This document shows positions 42,026 through 53,349 of a DNA stretch of 64,000 nt, one piece after another. Both the position numbers and the translations under genes were made by a program. The notes under the pieces were generated by a model. It searched no databases. It worked only from the letters and a program-made list of their open reading frames with translations, and was not told the origin of the DNA. Source of the stretch: Ctenosaura bakeri (lineage: Eukaryota; Chordata; Lepidosauria; Squamata; Iguanidae); NCBI GenBank assembly GCA_948474755.1, contig CAOLHI010000056.1, forward strand, positions 434,001-498,000, written 5' to 3'. How positions within the stretch are numbered: the stretch's first letter is position 1; every line of letters begins with the position of its first letter.

Positions 42026-42418
42026 AGGTCATTAACATAAAGCCACCCTGGATTAAAGGAAGATAGGAATGTGAGGAACTGCTTCATAATGAATAGGAAC
42101 ATTGATGTGTCTAGCTCAGTTTCGTCTACCTCATCTGATGGTGGCCCTCTGGGATTTCAACCTTCTGTATCTGAAGCGTATGCTCTAACGCTAAGCTGTG
42201 GCCCTCTCCCTTCCCAGCACTGAAAAGGATAATTTCTGCAGTGATGTGACTGTGAACATTTTATCGGTGGTTATGGTTGTCAGACTTGGCTTCTGTCAAG
42301 CTAGGAATGGGGAAAAAGGCTTCCTGTGGCTGGTACAAAGTGTGGCAAGTGAAAAATCTCCTGTCTGTTTGGATGAAGCAGCACGGCCAGCCCCAGATGT
42401 TCTGCTACCTGAGGCTGA
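42026..42418. other. Unclassified sequence
   Basis: No gene or assignable repeat. Confidence 0.3.
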
Positions 42419-42423
42419 CAAAA

Positions 42424-42559
42424 GTCTTTTCTGCACTACAGTGCTATCATTCCACTTTCAACATCCTATGGAATCCTGGAGTTTGCAGTTTAGGGAGGGG
42501 CCTCAAAGGGATGTTAAAAGTGGAATAATAGCACTATAACAATATAGTGCGGAAATGGC
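42424..42559. mobile_element. Family A MITE, 136 bp, centre deleted
   Basis: GTCTTTTCTGCACTAC ... ATAGTGCGGAAATGGC with flanks CAAAA and CAAAG (42419-42423, 42560-42564). Confidence 0.88.
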
Positions 42560-42660
42560 CAAAGAAATGCTGCCCAGCCATACTCTTCCCTCCCCACTTG
42601 CAGCTCCTACTTTTTCTATGACTGTTGCCTGCGTTACAGCCCTGTTGAATCTTCTTCTCT

Positions 42661-42829
42661 TTATTCCACTTTCAATATCCTGTGGAATTTGGGGGTTTGT
42701 GGTTTCCTGAAGCCAAACAGCTCTCTGGCTGAGAAGTCTAAATGCCTCTCCCTAAGTTGCAAACCCCAGGGTTCCATAAGAGATTGAAAGTGGAATAATA
42801 GCACTATAACAGTGTAGTGCGGAAATGGC
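42661..42829. mobile_element. Family A MITE, left end missing
   Basis: Begins 'ttattccactttcaatatcctg' and ends GTGTAGTGCGGAAATGGC, with the asymmetric centre. Confidence 0.88.
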
Positions 42830-42834
42830 CAAAA

Positions 42835-43868
42835 TCTATCCACCTGTAACGTGGTCTTCCTCTTTTCCGATGTCTTTCTTGCTTCCCAAAGTGCTATTCT
42901 CTTTTCTAATGAGCCATGTTTATTGCTGCTGCTTCTTTTCACCAAACTGAGAGTTCTAATAACTTCCTGCTCTCTCAGTGCAGCCCAGTTTCTCTGTAGC
43001 TTCATCCGGTCGCTCTGTCCCCAATAACTCTCAAACATGGATGGTCCCCATAGTTTTCCTTACAAGGTCTGGATCTTGTCAATGTGTTGCCAGCTATTGC
43101 CAGACGAAGGTCAAAATTATTATGGAGAGATTAAACGGTAGAATTTAATTATGTATTTGGTGGATCCTGCTACATTTATTAATTTAGCAGTACAAACGGA
43201 GTGGGGGCTAAACAAGCACGGCCTGATTAATTTGCAAAGACATCTAGGTAGCAGATTGTGATCAAATGGGATGGAGGGATGGGGAGGGGTGGGGAGAGAG
43301 AGGGAGAGAAGAGAGAGAGAGACCAGATCTTATCAGATTGCAATGTGTTCGCTTCACGAAGGACATGGAGTAGCTGGGTTTATCTTTATCAATGCTCTCC
43401 TCAGAAGGGAAGGAACAAGCTTCCAGATACTAATCAGTGCTAAAGCAATGCCACTCAATAATTACCCGCCATTCCACATAATCCTGGAACTAAGTCCTCA
43501 CCCAATCCATCAGGGTTCCTTCCCCCTCTAGTCCACAGCCCCAGCTTACGTGTGTTAGCTATTACCTCTGTACACAGGCGACCTGTCCCTGGAGAACATA
43601 TTCATGGCAGTGACCAATTAGTTTGCCATTGAATTATGGTTTTTTTTCCCCTCTCTCTCTCCTTTCTCTGTTCATCATTTGTTGGCCTTCTGATTCATCC
43701 TCTGTATTTGTCAATGACACACTTTTCTCAGGGTGCTGACAAAAAAAGACCAGGGGCTGGCATTCTGCTTGGAACTTCTGTCTTCCTAAACAGCTTTAGA
43801 AGTGTACAAAGCTGAATCGTGTAGTTTTGCAATGAACGTACAGCCCTAGAGATGGCTGTGACATTACA
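42835..43868. other. Repeat-poor block
   Basis: 43040-43260 (ttattatggagagattaaac, tttattaatttagcag) has no repeat signature. A GA-rich patch lies at 43263-43322. Short ORFs reflect the GA run. Candidate conserved non-coding DNA only. Confidence 0.35.
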
Positions 43869-43869
43869 A

Positions 43870-44645
43870 TGCATGGGTACCGCTCTATCCTGCTTTGGTC
43901 AGACCTCAACTGGAATGCTGTGTCCAGATCTGGGGGCACCTCAATTTAAGAAGAATATTGACAAGGTGGAACATTTCCAGAGGAGGGCAACCAAAGTGGT
44001 AAAAGGCCTGGCAACTATGCCCTATGAGAAGCGGCTTAGAGAGCTGGGCATGTTTAGTTTGGAGAGGAGAGGAGAGGGGACATGATAGCCATGTTTAAAT
44101 ATTTGAAAGGATGTCATATGGAGGATGGAGCAAGCCTGCTTTCTGTTGCTCTGAAACTATGGGCATTTCCATATTATACTGTTATAATGCTATTATTCCA
44201 CTTTCAACATCCTGTGGAATTCTGGGGTTTGTAGTTTCCTGAGGCCAAAGAGCTCCCTGGCTGAGAATTCTAAATACCCCTCACTAAACTGCAAACCCCA
44301 GGATTCCAGAGGATGTTGAAAGTGGAATAATAGCACTGTAACATATAGTGCAGAAAGGCCCTAGTACACAGAGCAATGGCTTCAAACTTAAGGAAAAGAG
44401 ATTGCACCTAAACATTAGGAAGAACTTCCTGATGGTGAGAGCAGTTCGACAGTGGAATATGTTGCTGCCTTACAGTGTGCTGGAGTTTCCTTCTTTGGAG
44501 GTTTCAAACAGAGACTGGATGACCATCTGTCAGGAATCCTTCCAAGGTATATTCCTGGATTGTAGAAGGGGGTTGGACTGGATGGCCCTTGTGGTCACTT
44601 CCAGCTCTTTGATTCTATGATTCTACTATTTTGTGATTCTATGAT
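43870..44645 (+). mobile_element. CR1 LINE 3' end, split by a MITE
   Basis: 'accgctctatcctgctttgg' through 'gaggagggcaaccaaagtgg' and 'ggacatgatagccatgttta', interrupted at 44162. It resumes 'agagcaatggcttcaaactta' and ends in a worn 'gattctatgattctactatt' tail. Frames are broken. Confidence 0.9.
44162..44359. mobile_element. Family A MITE, about 198 bp, inside CR1
   Basis: 'gcatttccatattatactg' at the left and 'atagtgcagaaaggc' at the right, asymmetric centre. Flanks CTATG and CTAGT are partly alike. The CR1 reading on both sides confirms the insertion. Confidence 0.85.
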
Positions 44646-44647
44646 CA

Positions 44648-44740
44648 CTGAGTGAGAGTGAACCCTGGTCTCCTGAGGTCCTAGCCCAACACTCAGACCA
44701 CTGACTCTGCTACACTACTACCTGTCACACAAAAGGGACA
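44648..44740 (-). mobile_element. tRNA-SINE 5' part
   Basis: 'gtgaaccctggtctcctgagg' and 'ccaacactcagaccactgactctgct' are complements of box B and the head. Confidence 0.7.
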
Positions 44741-44979
44741 ACAACTTTAACAGTCATATTTAGTGCCAGAAATGCATTATGCATTCATAACACCCCTCCC
44801 ATTAACTTATTGCAGATTATGTTCTTACTTGTAATGTGTTGCTTCCTCTCTCTTCTTCTTCCATTCTTTCCTGTTGGAAGTTGGACATCATCATATCTTT
44901 AGATGAGACAATTCAACACAAGGACTCAGACCAGAATCAAGGACTCAGGCCTTAATCCTTGAACTGAACACTTAGAAGG

Positions 44980-45500
44980 AACTCCAAATCCACAGCTGAA
45001 GCAATATGGATAGGTGGCCATCTAGCCTCCTTTAAAGTCCTCCAGTGAAAGATAGTCCATTCTCTTCCAAGTAGTCTGTTCCACTCTCAAACAGCTCTTA
45101 GTATCAGAAGGTATTACTAATATTTAGTTGAGATCTCTTTTTTAAAAAAAACTGGAATCTAGTGGTCTAAGACTTCTGCTCTGGAGCAGCAGAAAACAAG
45201 CTTATTCCATATTCTACATGACAGCTCTTCATATGGTTCATGGCTACCATCCTCTATTCCAGGGTAAACATACCCAGCTACCTCCATGGTTCCTAAGAAG
45301 GCTTGGTTTCCAGAACTTCAGTCATCTTGGGCACCTTCTCTGGATATGTTCCAGCTTGTTGATAGAAGAAGGTCTTAAATTGAGCTGACCAGAACTGGAC
45401 ACAGTACTCCAAGTGAGGACTGACCAAAGTAGAATAGAGTAGTACCATTACTTACTTTGATATGGACACTATACCTCTGCTTCTTCAGAAACTAAGCCAT
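44980..45500 (-). mobile_element. CR1 LINE, old diverged copy
   Basis: 'ggccatctagcctcctttaaa', 'ctctggagcagcagaaaacaag', 'gttccagcttgtt', 'cagaactggacacagtactcc' in CR1 minus-strand order with many changes. Confidence 0.8.
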
Positions 45501-46437
45501 CAGGTAGTCCCAAACAATCAGGGTGTGCGCATACTGTGTAACCATTCTGATTTGGCTATGTGATGGTATCACTGAAAGCAAAACCAGTTCCAAGGAAAGG
45601 CAATGTTTCTTTAACCTGAACAGGCAGTTCCAAAATTTCAAAGCCATTGACCTTTGAATATGCAGTGTAAGTGAACACTGAAACTATTTCAAAGTCATTG
45701 AAATGTTGCTTAAAAATGGATTTTGCATTTGCTTTTGGACACTGCTGTAAGTCTTCTTCAAGAAGGCTTGCAACCCAACTCAAGGATGCTTGTGATCCAC
45801 AAAGCCAAGAAGAATGAATGTTCTTCCTCTGGCTGGTTCCTCCGTTCCTGAGACATTCCTCCTGCCAGCTTTTCCACACATTCCTCCTGGAAGTTTCTTG
45901 TTTAATTTAATTTTACTATTAGACGTCATGGTTGAGGGATATCCATAAGTGGTTTATGATAATTCATCGGCCCACTTGGATAAAACTGCACATCTTGTAT
46001 TTGGCATGTTTGTGCCAACTTCCCATCTGCTCTGCTTGAATAATACACCAGGCCCACATAATGATCTTTTCCCTTGCACAAAAATCAATATACGGTGCAT
46101 ATGTTTTTTTTTTCCTTTGGCCCGCAAACACTTACTGAAGGCCATTTTTCTTATTAATGATCTCCAAATGCTTCCCCTGCTTCCCTAGGCCCCAGCCTTG
46201 CAAATGTTGATGTATGATGAGGAGGAACCACATTTCTTTGTAGAAATTTCTTTTTTCTGTTCTCCCTGTGTAGTTGGATCTATATAGAACTGCAGAGGTG
46301 TTCCACCTCTCCATGTGGCCCCTAAAAGCCACTAGTATTTGGTCATTGAAGTTTTTAAATATAATAACAAAAGTAAATTGATTGTCCATCTCGACCCACC
46401 TACACCTCACAGAGCTTGCCCGTCCTATGTACAAAAA
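45501..46437. other. Unclassified sequence with a 107-codon minus ORF
   Basis: The frame at 45556-45879 (minus) shows no recognised domain and no neighbouring exon signals I can support. The rest is AT-rich. Confidence 0.3.
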
Positions 46438-46806
46438 TCTTTGTTATTTTTATTTGCCATCTAGTCAACTTCAGCTTATGGCAACCCTATGAGTGAGAGA
46501 TGTCCAATCTGCCCTGTTATCAAGCTTAGGTCTTCCAAACTCAGGGCAGCTGTAGCTCCTTGACTGAGTCTATCCATAGTGTGGTCTTCCTCTTTTCCTA
46601 CCACCTTCTACCTTACCAAGCATTATGATCTTTTCTAATAAGTCAAGTCCAAAATAGGATTGTCTCAGTTTAGTCATTTTTCACTTCTAGGGAGAGTTCA
46701 GACTTTATTCATTCTCCAATCCATTGATTTGTCTTCCTGCCAGTTCATGATATCCACAGATTTCTCTTCAAACACCACATTTCAAATGAGCACAACTCTA
46801 AGTAAG
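46438..46806 (-). mobile_element. RTE/BovB-type LINE fragment
   Basis: 'atttgccatctagtcaacttcag', 'tatggcaaccctatgagtgagag', 'aggtcttccaaactcagggc', 'accttaccaagcattatgatctttt', 'cacttctagggagagttcag', 'acaccacatttcaaatgag'. A family B element cuts it at 46807. Confidence 0.7.
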
Positions 46807-46928
46807 GTCCTTTCTGCACCTTAACGTGATCCTGCGACATCCTGGCATCATCATGGCAGTGCCTTTGTTGGAATGGTAGCACTCAAGACACATTCCTTCC
46901 TTCTGCAGTGCAGCTGGCATCTTCCTGT

Positions 46929-47918
46929 TGTTACCCTGTTCTCTGGGGGTCCCGGGAGGGGTGTCCAAATAACCAAAACACAATAATGCAAAGGTGGGGA
47001 AATTAGCTGGAGCACTCACTAAAGCTAGCGAGAGGCAGGGTAACTTAGCAGGGATCTTGCAACCCAACATCTACGGGGTCAGGTCAGCTGAGCAGTCAGA
47101 CAGTTTTAAAATAGCAAAAATGATGTTTTATTGAAAGACAAACAAACAGTAAAGACACCACAATCACACAGCTAACAAAAGAATTGGAAATAAGGATTTT
47201 CGGGGGAAATGGGTGATACGACACCTTTCTCGTAGTCCTGAAGAAGCTGGAAGATGGTAGGGAAGAAACTCAGCACAGTTCGCCAAGGGGAGCTCGCCAG
47301 ACAAAGCGGCAGCAAGGCGGGATGGAAGTCCGGAGCGATCCGAGGTGGTCTCGGAATCGGGGGGTTTATATAGAGTTAATTGGGACTGCAGGCCATACCT
47401 TGCTCAGTGAGAACAATGTGAGTTTGGAGCGGGACAAAGCTTTGGAAAAGGTCAAGTTTAACATGACTGGCTTAGCACAGAATCGACAATAGTGTAGCCC
47501 ACATGCAAATGCAAGGTGCTTAGTTTGGCTTTGTAAGACTATCGGCTCAGAGTCGGGCGCCTTTGTTAGTATCGTGCTTAAGCAAAAGGGTGTTTGCAGG
47601 AGAGGTCTCTGAAGCAATGGAGTGGCTCTGTTCTGCCTGCCTAGGTGGAGAATGGAATGTCCAACATTTTTGCAAACAGTCTCGCAAGGAGGATTAAGAG
47701 GTCTTTCCTGCATGGCAGGGGGTTGGACTAGATGGCCTGTGTGGTCTCTTCCAACTCTACATTTCTATGATTCTATGAATTACCGGCCGCGCCTGTTTAC
47801 GTGCTTGTCCGGAGGCCTCGCAAACACGTGGAGTGGGGTGGCAAAGGAAGGCCGAATGGTTTTGATATCAAAAGTGATATCTAGTGCTATCACTGGGTAG
47901 GCCTGGGCCAAAGTAACA
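46929..47918 (-). mobile_element. Solo LTR, copy 5, carrying a CR1 tail
   Basis: TGTTAC...GTAACA, perfect 4-bp duplication CTGT (46925-46928, 47919-47922). The length of 990 bp exceeds its relatives because about 100 bp near 47665-47780, mostly a CR1 tail, is inserted. Poly(A) signal complement near 47130, TATA complement near 47365. No internal genes. Confidence 0.92.
47695..47780 (+). mobile_element. CR1 LINE 3' tail inside the LTR
   Basis: 'ttcctgcatggcagggggttgg' to 'ctacatttctatgattctatg', only about 85 bp, extremely 5'-truncated. The other LTR copies lack it. Confidence 0.9.
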
Positions 47919-48169
47919 CTGTGGTACACTGAGGAAGGAAGCACCTTAATGGCACTCCCACCCTTTCTGCATGGCCCCAGCTGACACAATCATCACATGA
48001 AAGGGGCTTATTACTGGATATTTTTTTTATGGTAATAGTATAAGGTGGGATTGTGATGGCTGGTGACTTGATAGAAACAGGACTGTGATGATGTCATGTG
48101 GTAGCATCCATTGCAGACTGGCTTCAAAGTGTCCCCATGCTGGGATCAGGCCGCAGTTTGGAAATCGCC

Positions 48170-48529
48170 TATGTTAGTCATAGAAACATAGGTTTTTGCT
48201 CATTTGAAATGGGGTACTGGTGTTGAATAACGTTTGTTTAATTGCACCAAATATTATGAACATTATTTGAATATTATGAACATTTTTCAAATATTATGAA
48301 CGTAAGTTGCTAAGAAAAAGAAAATACATATGAAATGCATAAAAAATTGCATGATAAAATCCAAAAGAGGGTATGATTTGGGGAAAACTCACAAAAATGG
48401 AATCTAGGGGTGGGGACAGAAGAAGAATGTTAATTTTTATGAAAAAAATCTGGAAGATGTATATTGTATCAAGTTTTAATTTACAGATTTGAATAAAAAT
48501 ATTTTTTTTAAAAAAAAAATGAAATGGGG
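48170..48529. other. AT-rich unclassified sequence
   Basis: 'atattatgaacattat' repeated three times near 48250-48300, then A-rich sequence. No gene. Confidence 0.3.
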
Positions 48530-49010
48530 TACTAGAGGAGAGTTCTACGGATACCATAAACAGGAGGAAAGACAGATCAATGGGTCCAAGAGCAAATCAA
48601 ATTTGAATTCCCCCTAGAAGCTAAGACGTGTAAACTAAGACTGTTGTGCTTTGGACATATCGTGAGAAGACATGACTCATTGGAAAAGACAGTAATGCTT
48701 GGTAAAGTGGAAAGGAGTAATTAAAAAAAGAAGACCTCATTACAGGTGGATAGATTCAACCAAGGAAGCCATGGTGCCGACTATGGCCATTTCCGCACTA
48801 CACTCTTATAGTGTGATTATTCCACTTTCAACATCCTATGGAATCCTGGAGTTTGCAGTTTACTCTTCCCTAAACTGCAAACCCCAGGATTCCATAGGAT
48901 GTTGAAAGTGGAATAATAGCGCTACAACAGTCTAGTGCGGAAATGGCCGAAATCTCTTTATACTATCCCTGAACTGGCAGCAACTGCCTTCCCTGCTCTC
49001 CACTGATAGT
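48530..49010 (+). mobile_element. RTE/BovB-type LINE fragment, coding remnant, split by MITE
   Basis: The plus-strand translation of 48625-48785 reads FGHIVRRHDSLEKTVMLGKVE...YRWIDSTKEAM, close in pattern to the RTE/BovB C-terminus (FGHLMRR-DSLEKTLMLGKIEG...RWLDSI). A family A MITE interrupts at 48786, and 'ctttatactatccctgaactgg' may continue it. Frame broken. Confidence 0.85.
48786..48947. mobile_element. Family A MITE, 162 bp, inside BovB
   Basis: GCCATTTCCGCACTAC ... CTAGTGCGGAAATGGC, shortened centre. Flanks CTATG and CGAAA do not match, so the right flank may have been deleted. Confidence 0.88.
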
Positions 49011-49454
49011 GTTTCATGCTCCTCTAGTATCAGATAGGATCTTGACCAATATTTTATAATAATTTAAAAATATAGTTCAACAAATCACTGTATTGAGAAC
49101 ACTATCTTTAGAAAAAAAATTAAACAGATTTTGAGAAATGTGTAGGTCCAACTCCTGTTATCAGCAAACAACCAAGTATTAAAACATAACTGAATTTTTT
49201 AAAAAAATCTTTGATTATAGGACACTGGGAAGGCCCCCTTAGAAGGCAATTTTCCACCCTGGGAGCAACAGCCAGTAAGTCCCTGTTGTGGGTTGTCACC
49301 AAAGATACCCATGAGAATGGTGACTGCCTCCTTGGAAGATCTTAAAACCCAGGCAGGCTCATATGGGGAAATACAGGCCTTCAGATAGCTTGGATGGGAG
49401 CCTTATTATGGCTTTGTGTCATGCTTACAGCATCCATATCAGCATAATTAAGTC
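49011..49454. other. Unclassified sequence
   Basis: No gene or assignable repeat. Confidence 0.3.
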
Positions 49455-50120
49455 ATTCTACTGAAGAGGTTGGACTTTTTGTCCAGTGAAGAAGGGCTAT
49501 ATTCAGTTCAAGGTTGCAATAGCAAAGTTATCTGTGGTCCTTTTCGCACCTTACCTTTTCCTGGTGCTGGGCTGCTCGGCTCCCGTGTGAAGGCTTGGGA
49601 GGAACACTGTTGCATCCCTCCTGCTTCAGCTCCACAGCTCCTTCCTTGTCGCACGAACGCCCCACCTCTTCTGTTTGCAGTGCAGCCTGAGACCTCGTGG
49701 ACTGCACTGAAGAGAGGTTGCGCGACTGGCCCGGCTCCTGAGGCTCTGAGTGCCAGGTAAGTGTGTGCAGGGCCCCGGAGCGATGCGTGACCACGCAGCA
49801 TTTTTGACTTTGAGCTGAAAATGAAAAAATGTGTGTGCAGTCCGCATCAGGCCCTTGAGCTTCGCGCAAATGTGAGTGCATCGTATGGACTGCTCCTCAC
49901 ATTTACGCAACGCTCAAAGGGCCCTTTCACTTCAGAAATGCCATGCAAAAAGGGCCTGTGTGGTGTCATTATGCATGGTTGAGTGTTGCACATGGATGTG
50001 CATGCAAAAGGCATCCGGATGCTCATTACGAATGTTTGCATTTGGCTGTGCCACATCATCACATGATAATACAGGGGCGTGGGGCAAGTACCATGTAACT
50101 CTGTGAGGATGAAGAGATGG
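49455..50120 (+). repeat. TGCA-rich repeat X, split by family B
   Basis: 'gaagaggttggactttttgtcc' and 'tattcagttcaaggttgc' lie before the family B element. 'cattatgcatggttgagtgttgcac' and 'ttgcatttggctgtg' follow it, then 'catgtaactctgtgagg'. Removing 49537-49955 and one CTGTG joins them. Confidence 0.7.
49537..49955. mobile_element. Family B MITE, 419 bp, inside repeat X
   Basis: GTCCTTTTCGCACCTTACC ... CCATGCAAAAAGGGC, exact CTGTG flanks (49532-49536, 49956-49960). The interior words 'gcgcaaatgtgagtgcatcgt' match 60900-60925. Confidence 0.9.
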
Positions 50121-50572
50121 TCCATCTCCTTAACGTAGAATCTCAGCCGTTAATTTTGGCTGTGAGTTTGGAGTTTTGTAGAGGATGAGTTGTTATCTGT
50201 TTTGTTTGCTATTTTATGCAAGACGCTTTGGGCTTATTGGAAAATACAGGAAGGCAGGGAGATGAGAAAGTCTAGCCTTGCTTAAGGTGCCATAGCAGAT
50301 GGGCAGTATGTAAATTATGGAAATAGCTAAACCAATATAGGCAAACAAGCACATACTGCTAGACAAGAGAATGCATCCAAGAATGCAATCAGTCTTGCTG
50401 AACCCTTGGAATAGTTTTTGGTCCTTCCATTGAATTTCACAGTAGGCAGCAAACTGTCTGCAGAGTCCAGCGTTCATACCTCTTGTACAACATTATCTGT
50501 AGTTTTGGAAGTAGGGGTAGAAAAATCTATACATTTTGGTTGTTTTCCATTTCTCATTTTGCTGATGATGGT
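50121..50572. other. Unclassified sequence
   Basis: No gene. A minus-strand 87-codon frame at 50214-50477 has hydrophobic stretches but no family. Confidence 0.3.
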
Positions 50573-50574
50573 TG

Positions 50575-50855
50575 TGATCTTGTATCAAGGAGACGGAGTG
50601 TGAGTTTACATTCACAGACATGTGGGATGACTGTATATTAGTGCATTGTTAACATAGTACAACTGGATGTTCAAACAAATGTGAGATGCATGATCGCAAT
50701 GCTCAATGCAATCTGCATATGCAGTGTGCAATGGCACCGTATGCACAATAGCACTGCATGCGCAACTCTGCTTTGGCAACCATTAACTGAATACAGTTGT
50801 TATACCATGGCTCCCAAATGAGAACCGCACATGCATGTCACTAACGGGATGCCAT
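50575..50855 (-). repeat. TGCA-rich repeat X
   Basis: 'gagtttacattcacagacatg', 'gcaatggcaccgtatgcacaatagcac', 'ccattaactgaatacag', 'cgcacatgcatgtcactaac'. Nearly full length; ends 20 bp before a family B element. Confidence 0.65.
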
Positions 50856-50880
50856 CTTCCTGCTAGAAGCCTGTTGTTAG

Positions 50881-51296
50881 GTCCTTTCCACAGACAGGTG
50901 TCATCCCATGATGGCAACGCAAGAGGAGCAGCACCACAATGATGCTTCTGCATGATGTCATTGCTGTCCCATTCTTCTCCTGTTGCTGAATGGCGTGATC
51001 ATGGAGTAAATCATTGGTGGCTTTTCCCCGTCAATGATGCCCAATCATGCGATGCTCCCTCGCTTATCTGCCCTGCGTAAGGCTCGGAAGAGTGATAGAA
51101 GCACTTTCTACCCCAGCATAGCATGAGAAAGTGCCTATCTGCACTGTGGAAGGAAGACGCATGTCCATCACACTCCCTTCCGCAGGAAACCGATCCGTTG
51201 CAGAGGAAAGCATTCTTGTCGTATTCCCTTCCCAGCAGAGGTGCTGCTGGGATCGCAACTGGAGGACAATGTGATAAGGTAAAGTGCGGAAAGGGC
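50881..51296. mobile_element. Family B MITE, 416 bp
   Basis: GTCCTTTCCACAGACAGG ... AAAGTGCGGAAAGGGC with flanks GTTAG and CTTAG (4 of 5). Same subtype as 4304 and 18662. Confidence 0.88.
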
Positions 51297-51329
51297 CTTA
51301 GTCAGTGGCGGACCTTGGAGTGTGTGGAG

Positions 51330-51450
51330 GGGGGACGGGTGGGGGCATAGCTACCACGCGAGGGGCATGGCCACTGTTTGCGGGGATGTGGCTGCAGTGC
51401 ATGGGAGGCATGGCCATGGTTAGTGGAGGTGTGGCTATGGGCCAGGAGAC
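51330..51450. repeat. G-rich degenerate minisatellite-like patch
   Basis: Repeated variants of GGCATGGCCA and GGTGTGGCTA with a G-rich strand bias. Unit length is irregular. Confidence 0.5.
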
Positions 51451-53061
51451 CTCCAAAGCATTGCCACCTGGGGTGAATCATCTCCCTGCCTCCAGATCCC
51501 TACACGACTGGCCTTAGTCCCAACTACAGAAGACCTATTGAATCAAAGTGATGTACCTCCATATTGACTCACACTGCACAATTGATTTCCAGTGTCAACC
51601 CTAATTCTTAGGATTCAAGTTATTCTTTTTATGAATACATGCATTTTCTGTTCACCTTCCCTAACATATACCTTCTCCACGCATTTCTGACTGAAGAACC
51701 ATATTGCAATTTTTTTTTAAATGCAGATTTCAAAAAGGAACCAAGTTTTGGCTCATGCATTGATCTGAAGACAAGAAATCAAGTCCTGATATGGAAACTA
51801 AACCAATTTCTCCTTCCTTTCTGGTCTTCTCTCTTCTATGTGATCTGAAGTTGTACTCATCCAACATTGTTCCTTGGCAATCAGTTCAGGACAAAGAAAA
51901 AGAAGGATTTTGGCATTCCCCCCGGAACTCATTGCCACATGATGTGGTGATGACCGTTTGCTTCATGGGATTGAAAGGGAGAATTAGCATTGGTCTATCA
52001 GTAGTTATTAGCAATAAGAGATGAGAGGTTTTGGATGTTGCTTTTATAGACTACAAATCCAAGCATCAATGGATTCTGGGAGCTATAATCCAAGAATAAC
52101 TTTCCTGAACTCTGCTTCCGATCATTTTCTAGGCCTGGTCATTTCTTGGGCAGCAGAAGCAAGGGACCCTTGGCTCTCTTGATACTTGGGACTACAACTG
52201 CCACACTTCCCAGCTGCTGGACTACAATTCCCAACACTCCCCAGCAGCCAATTGAGTGGCTTCTTGCAGGTGCTTCCATGAAGCTGCCTCTTATATATTT
52301 ACATCTTTTAGAAAGAAAAGGGGAAAAGGGTGGTGGCAGTGGAAGCAACCTGTTATCCCCCTCATGGTGCCAGCTGAGGTTACCCTTATGAGATGCGTCG
52401 GTAATTCTAAGACTTGGGGATTTAATTAGACTCCTTCAAAAACACTTACGTTTTTATCAATTAGTTAACAGGCGAACGAGAAGAACGGTCGTTGGGGCCA
52501 GATCGCTTGGAAACTCCCCTCGCTTTTTTGAGGGCAAGGAGCCAGAGAGAAAAAGCCGCGTTAATATCTGTAATTAACCTCACGAGTCCTGGGCTGTTCA
52601 ATTAGGGTGGGTCCTTCCTCCAGCTTCGTAGCCCATATGCTTTTGAGTCCGAGGGGCTTTTAATATGGAATAAATAGGTACCAGGGAAGAAACAAATATT
52701 AGCTTCCAAAATAATACAGATGCAAAGGAGAGAAACCCTTGGCCCAAGGCAGATGTTGAGAGCATGTCTGCTGGGCTATTTATTATTAATAAAGAGTTAT
52801 TAATTCACAATCAGGGATGTAGCTTTAGAGGGCTGGCAAAATGAGGGTATTGCCCCTCCAGAGGAGAAATCTGCCTATCCAAATGTAATTTTCCTGCAGT
52901 CCTAAATTTTCTAGCATTGCAGAGAATGAGACATTGAGAACCATTCTGATGTAAAATTCTTCTGTTTGTTGCACTGGCATTCCCTTGGCTGCTTTGCCTT
53001 TTCTTCAGAGACCTAAGCTGTATTTCTGTAGTCAGTGTTTATTTTTATAGCACCATATGTG
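51451..53061. other. Long repeat-poor block
   Basis: 52186-52250 has 'gactacaa-tgcca-acttccca' pairs of an old unclassified repeat. The stretch 52385-52790 is free of every family here, with several CpGs and TTAATTAG/ATTAATAT-type homeodomain-like words, and is the best candidate in the window for a conserved non-coding element. No coding frame stands out. Confidence 0.4.
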
Positions 53062-53063
53062 TA

Positions 53064-53347
53064 CAGTCGGCTCTCCACATTTGTGGATTTGACTTTCACT
53101 GATTTAATTATTTGCAAGTTTCTATAATTCCTGTTCTCCCCACCTCAGGCGCTTCTTGTCCAAGGGAACCTTTCCACTTGGTGGCTCTGATCAGGCTGTG
53201 CAGCCCTTGAAAACCAAGCTCTGATCCTCCTCTACCAGTTGCTACATGGCCAGCTAAGGACAGATTGCAGCCTGATTTCTCAGCACCCCAAACCCTTCCT
53301 GAGGCCCCCAATGCACCCAGGGAAGGAGACGGATGAAGGACAGGAAG
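53064..53347 (+). mobile_element. Tigger-like element (subtype 2), right end lost
   Basis: Starts TA-CAGTCGGCTCTCCACATTTG. The interior 'acatggccagctaagga' and 'cctgatttctcagcacc' matches 54492-55395 and the complement of 58114-58523. The next element begins where its right part should be. Confidence 0.65.
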
Positions 53348-53349
53348 TA

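Larger units (their letters stand above)
46807..48166. mobile_element. Family B element (about 370 bp) split by a solo LTR
   Basis: Left end GTCCTTTCTGCACC at 46807; right end 'gcagtttggaaatcgc' at 48166. The LTR 46929-47918 with its CTGT duplication sits between. The inner words 'ccttccttctgcagtgcagc' resemble other family B copies. The outer flanks do not match, so the right border is uncertain. Confidence 0.55.
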
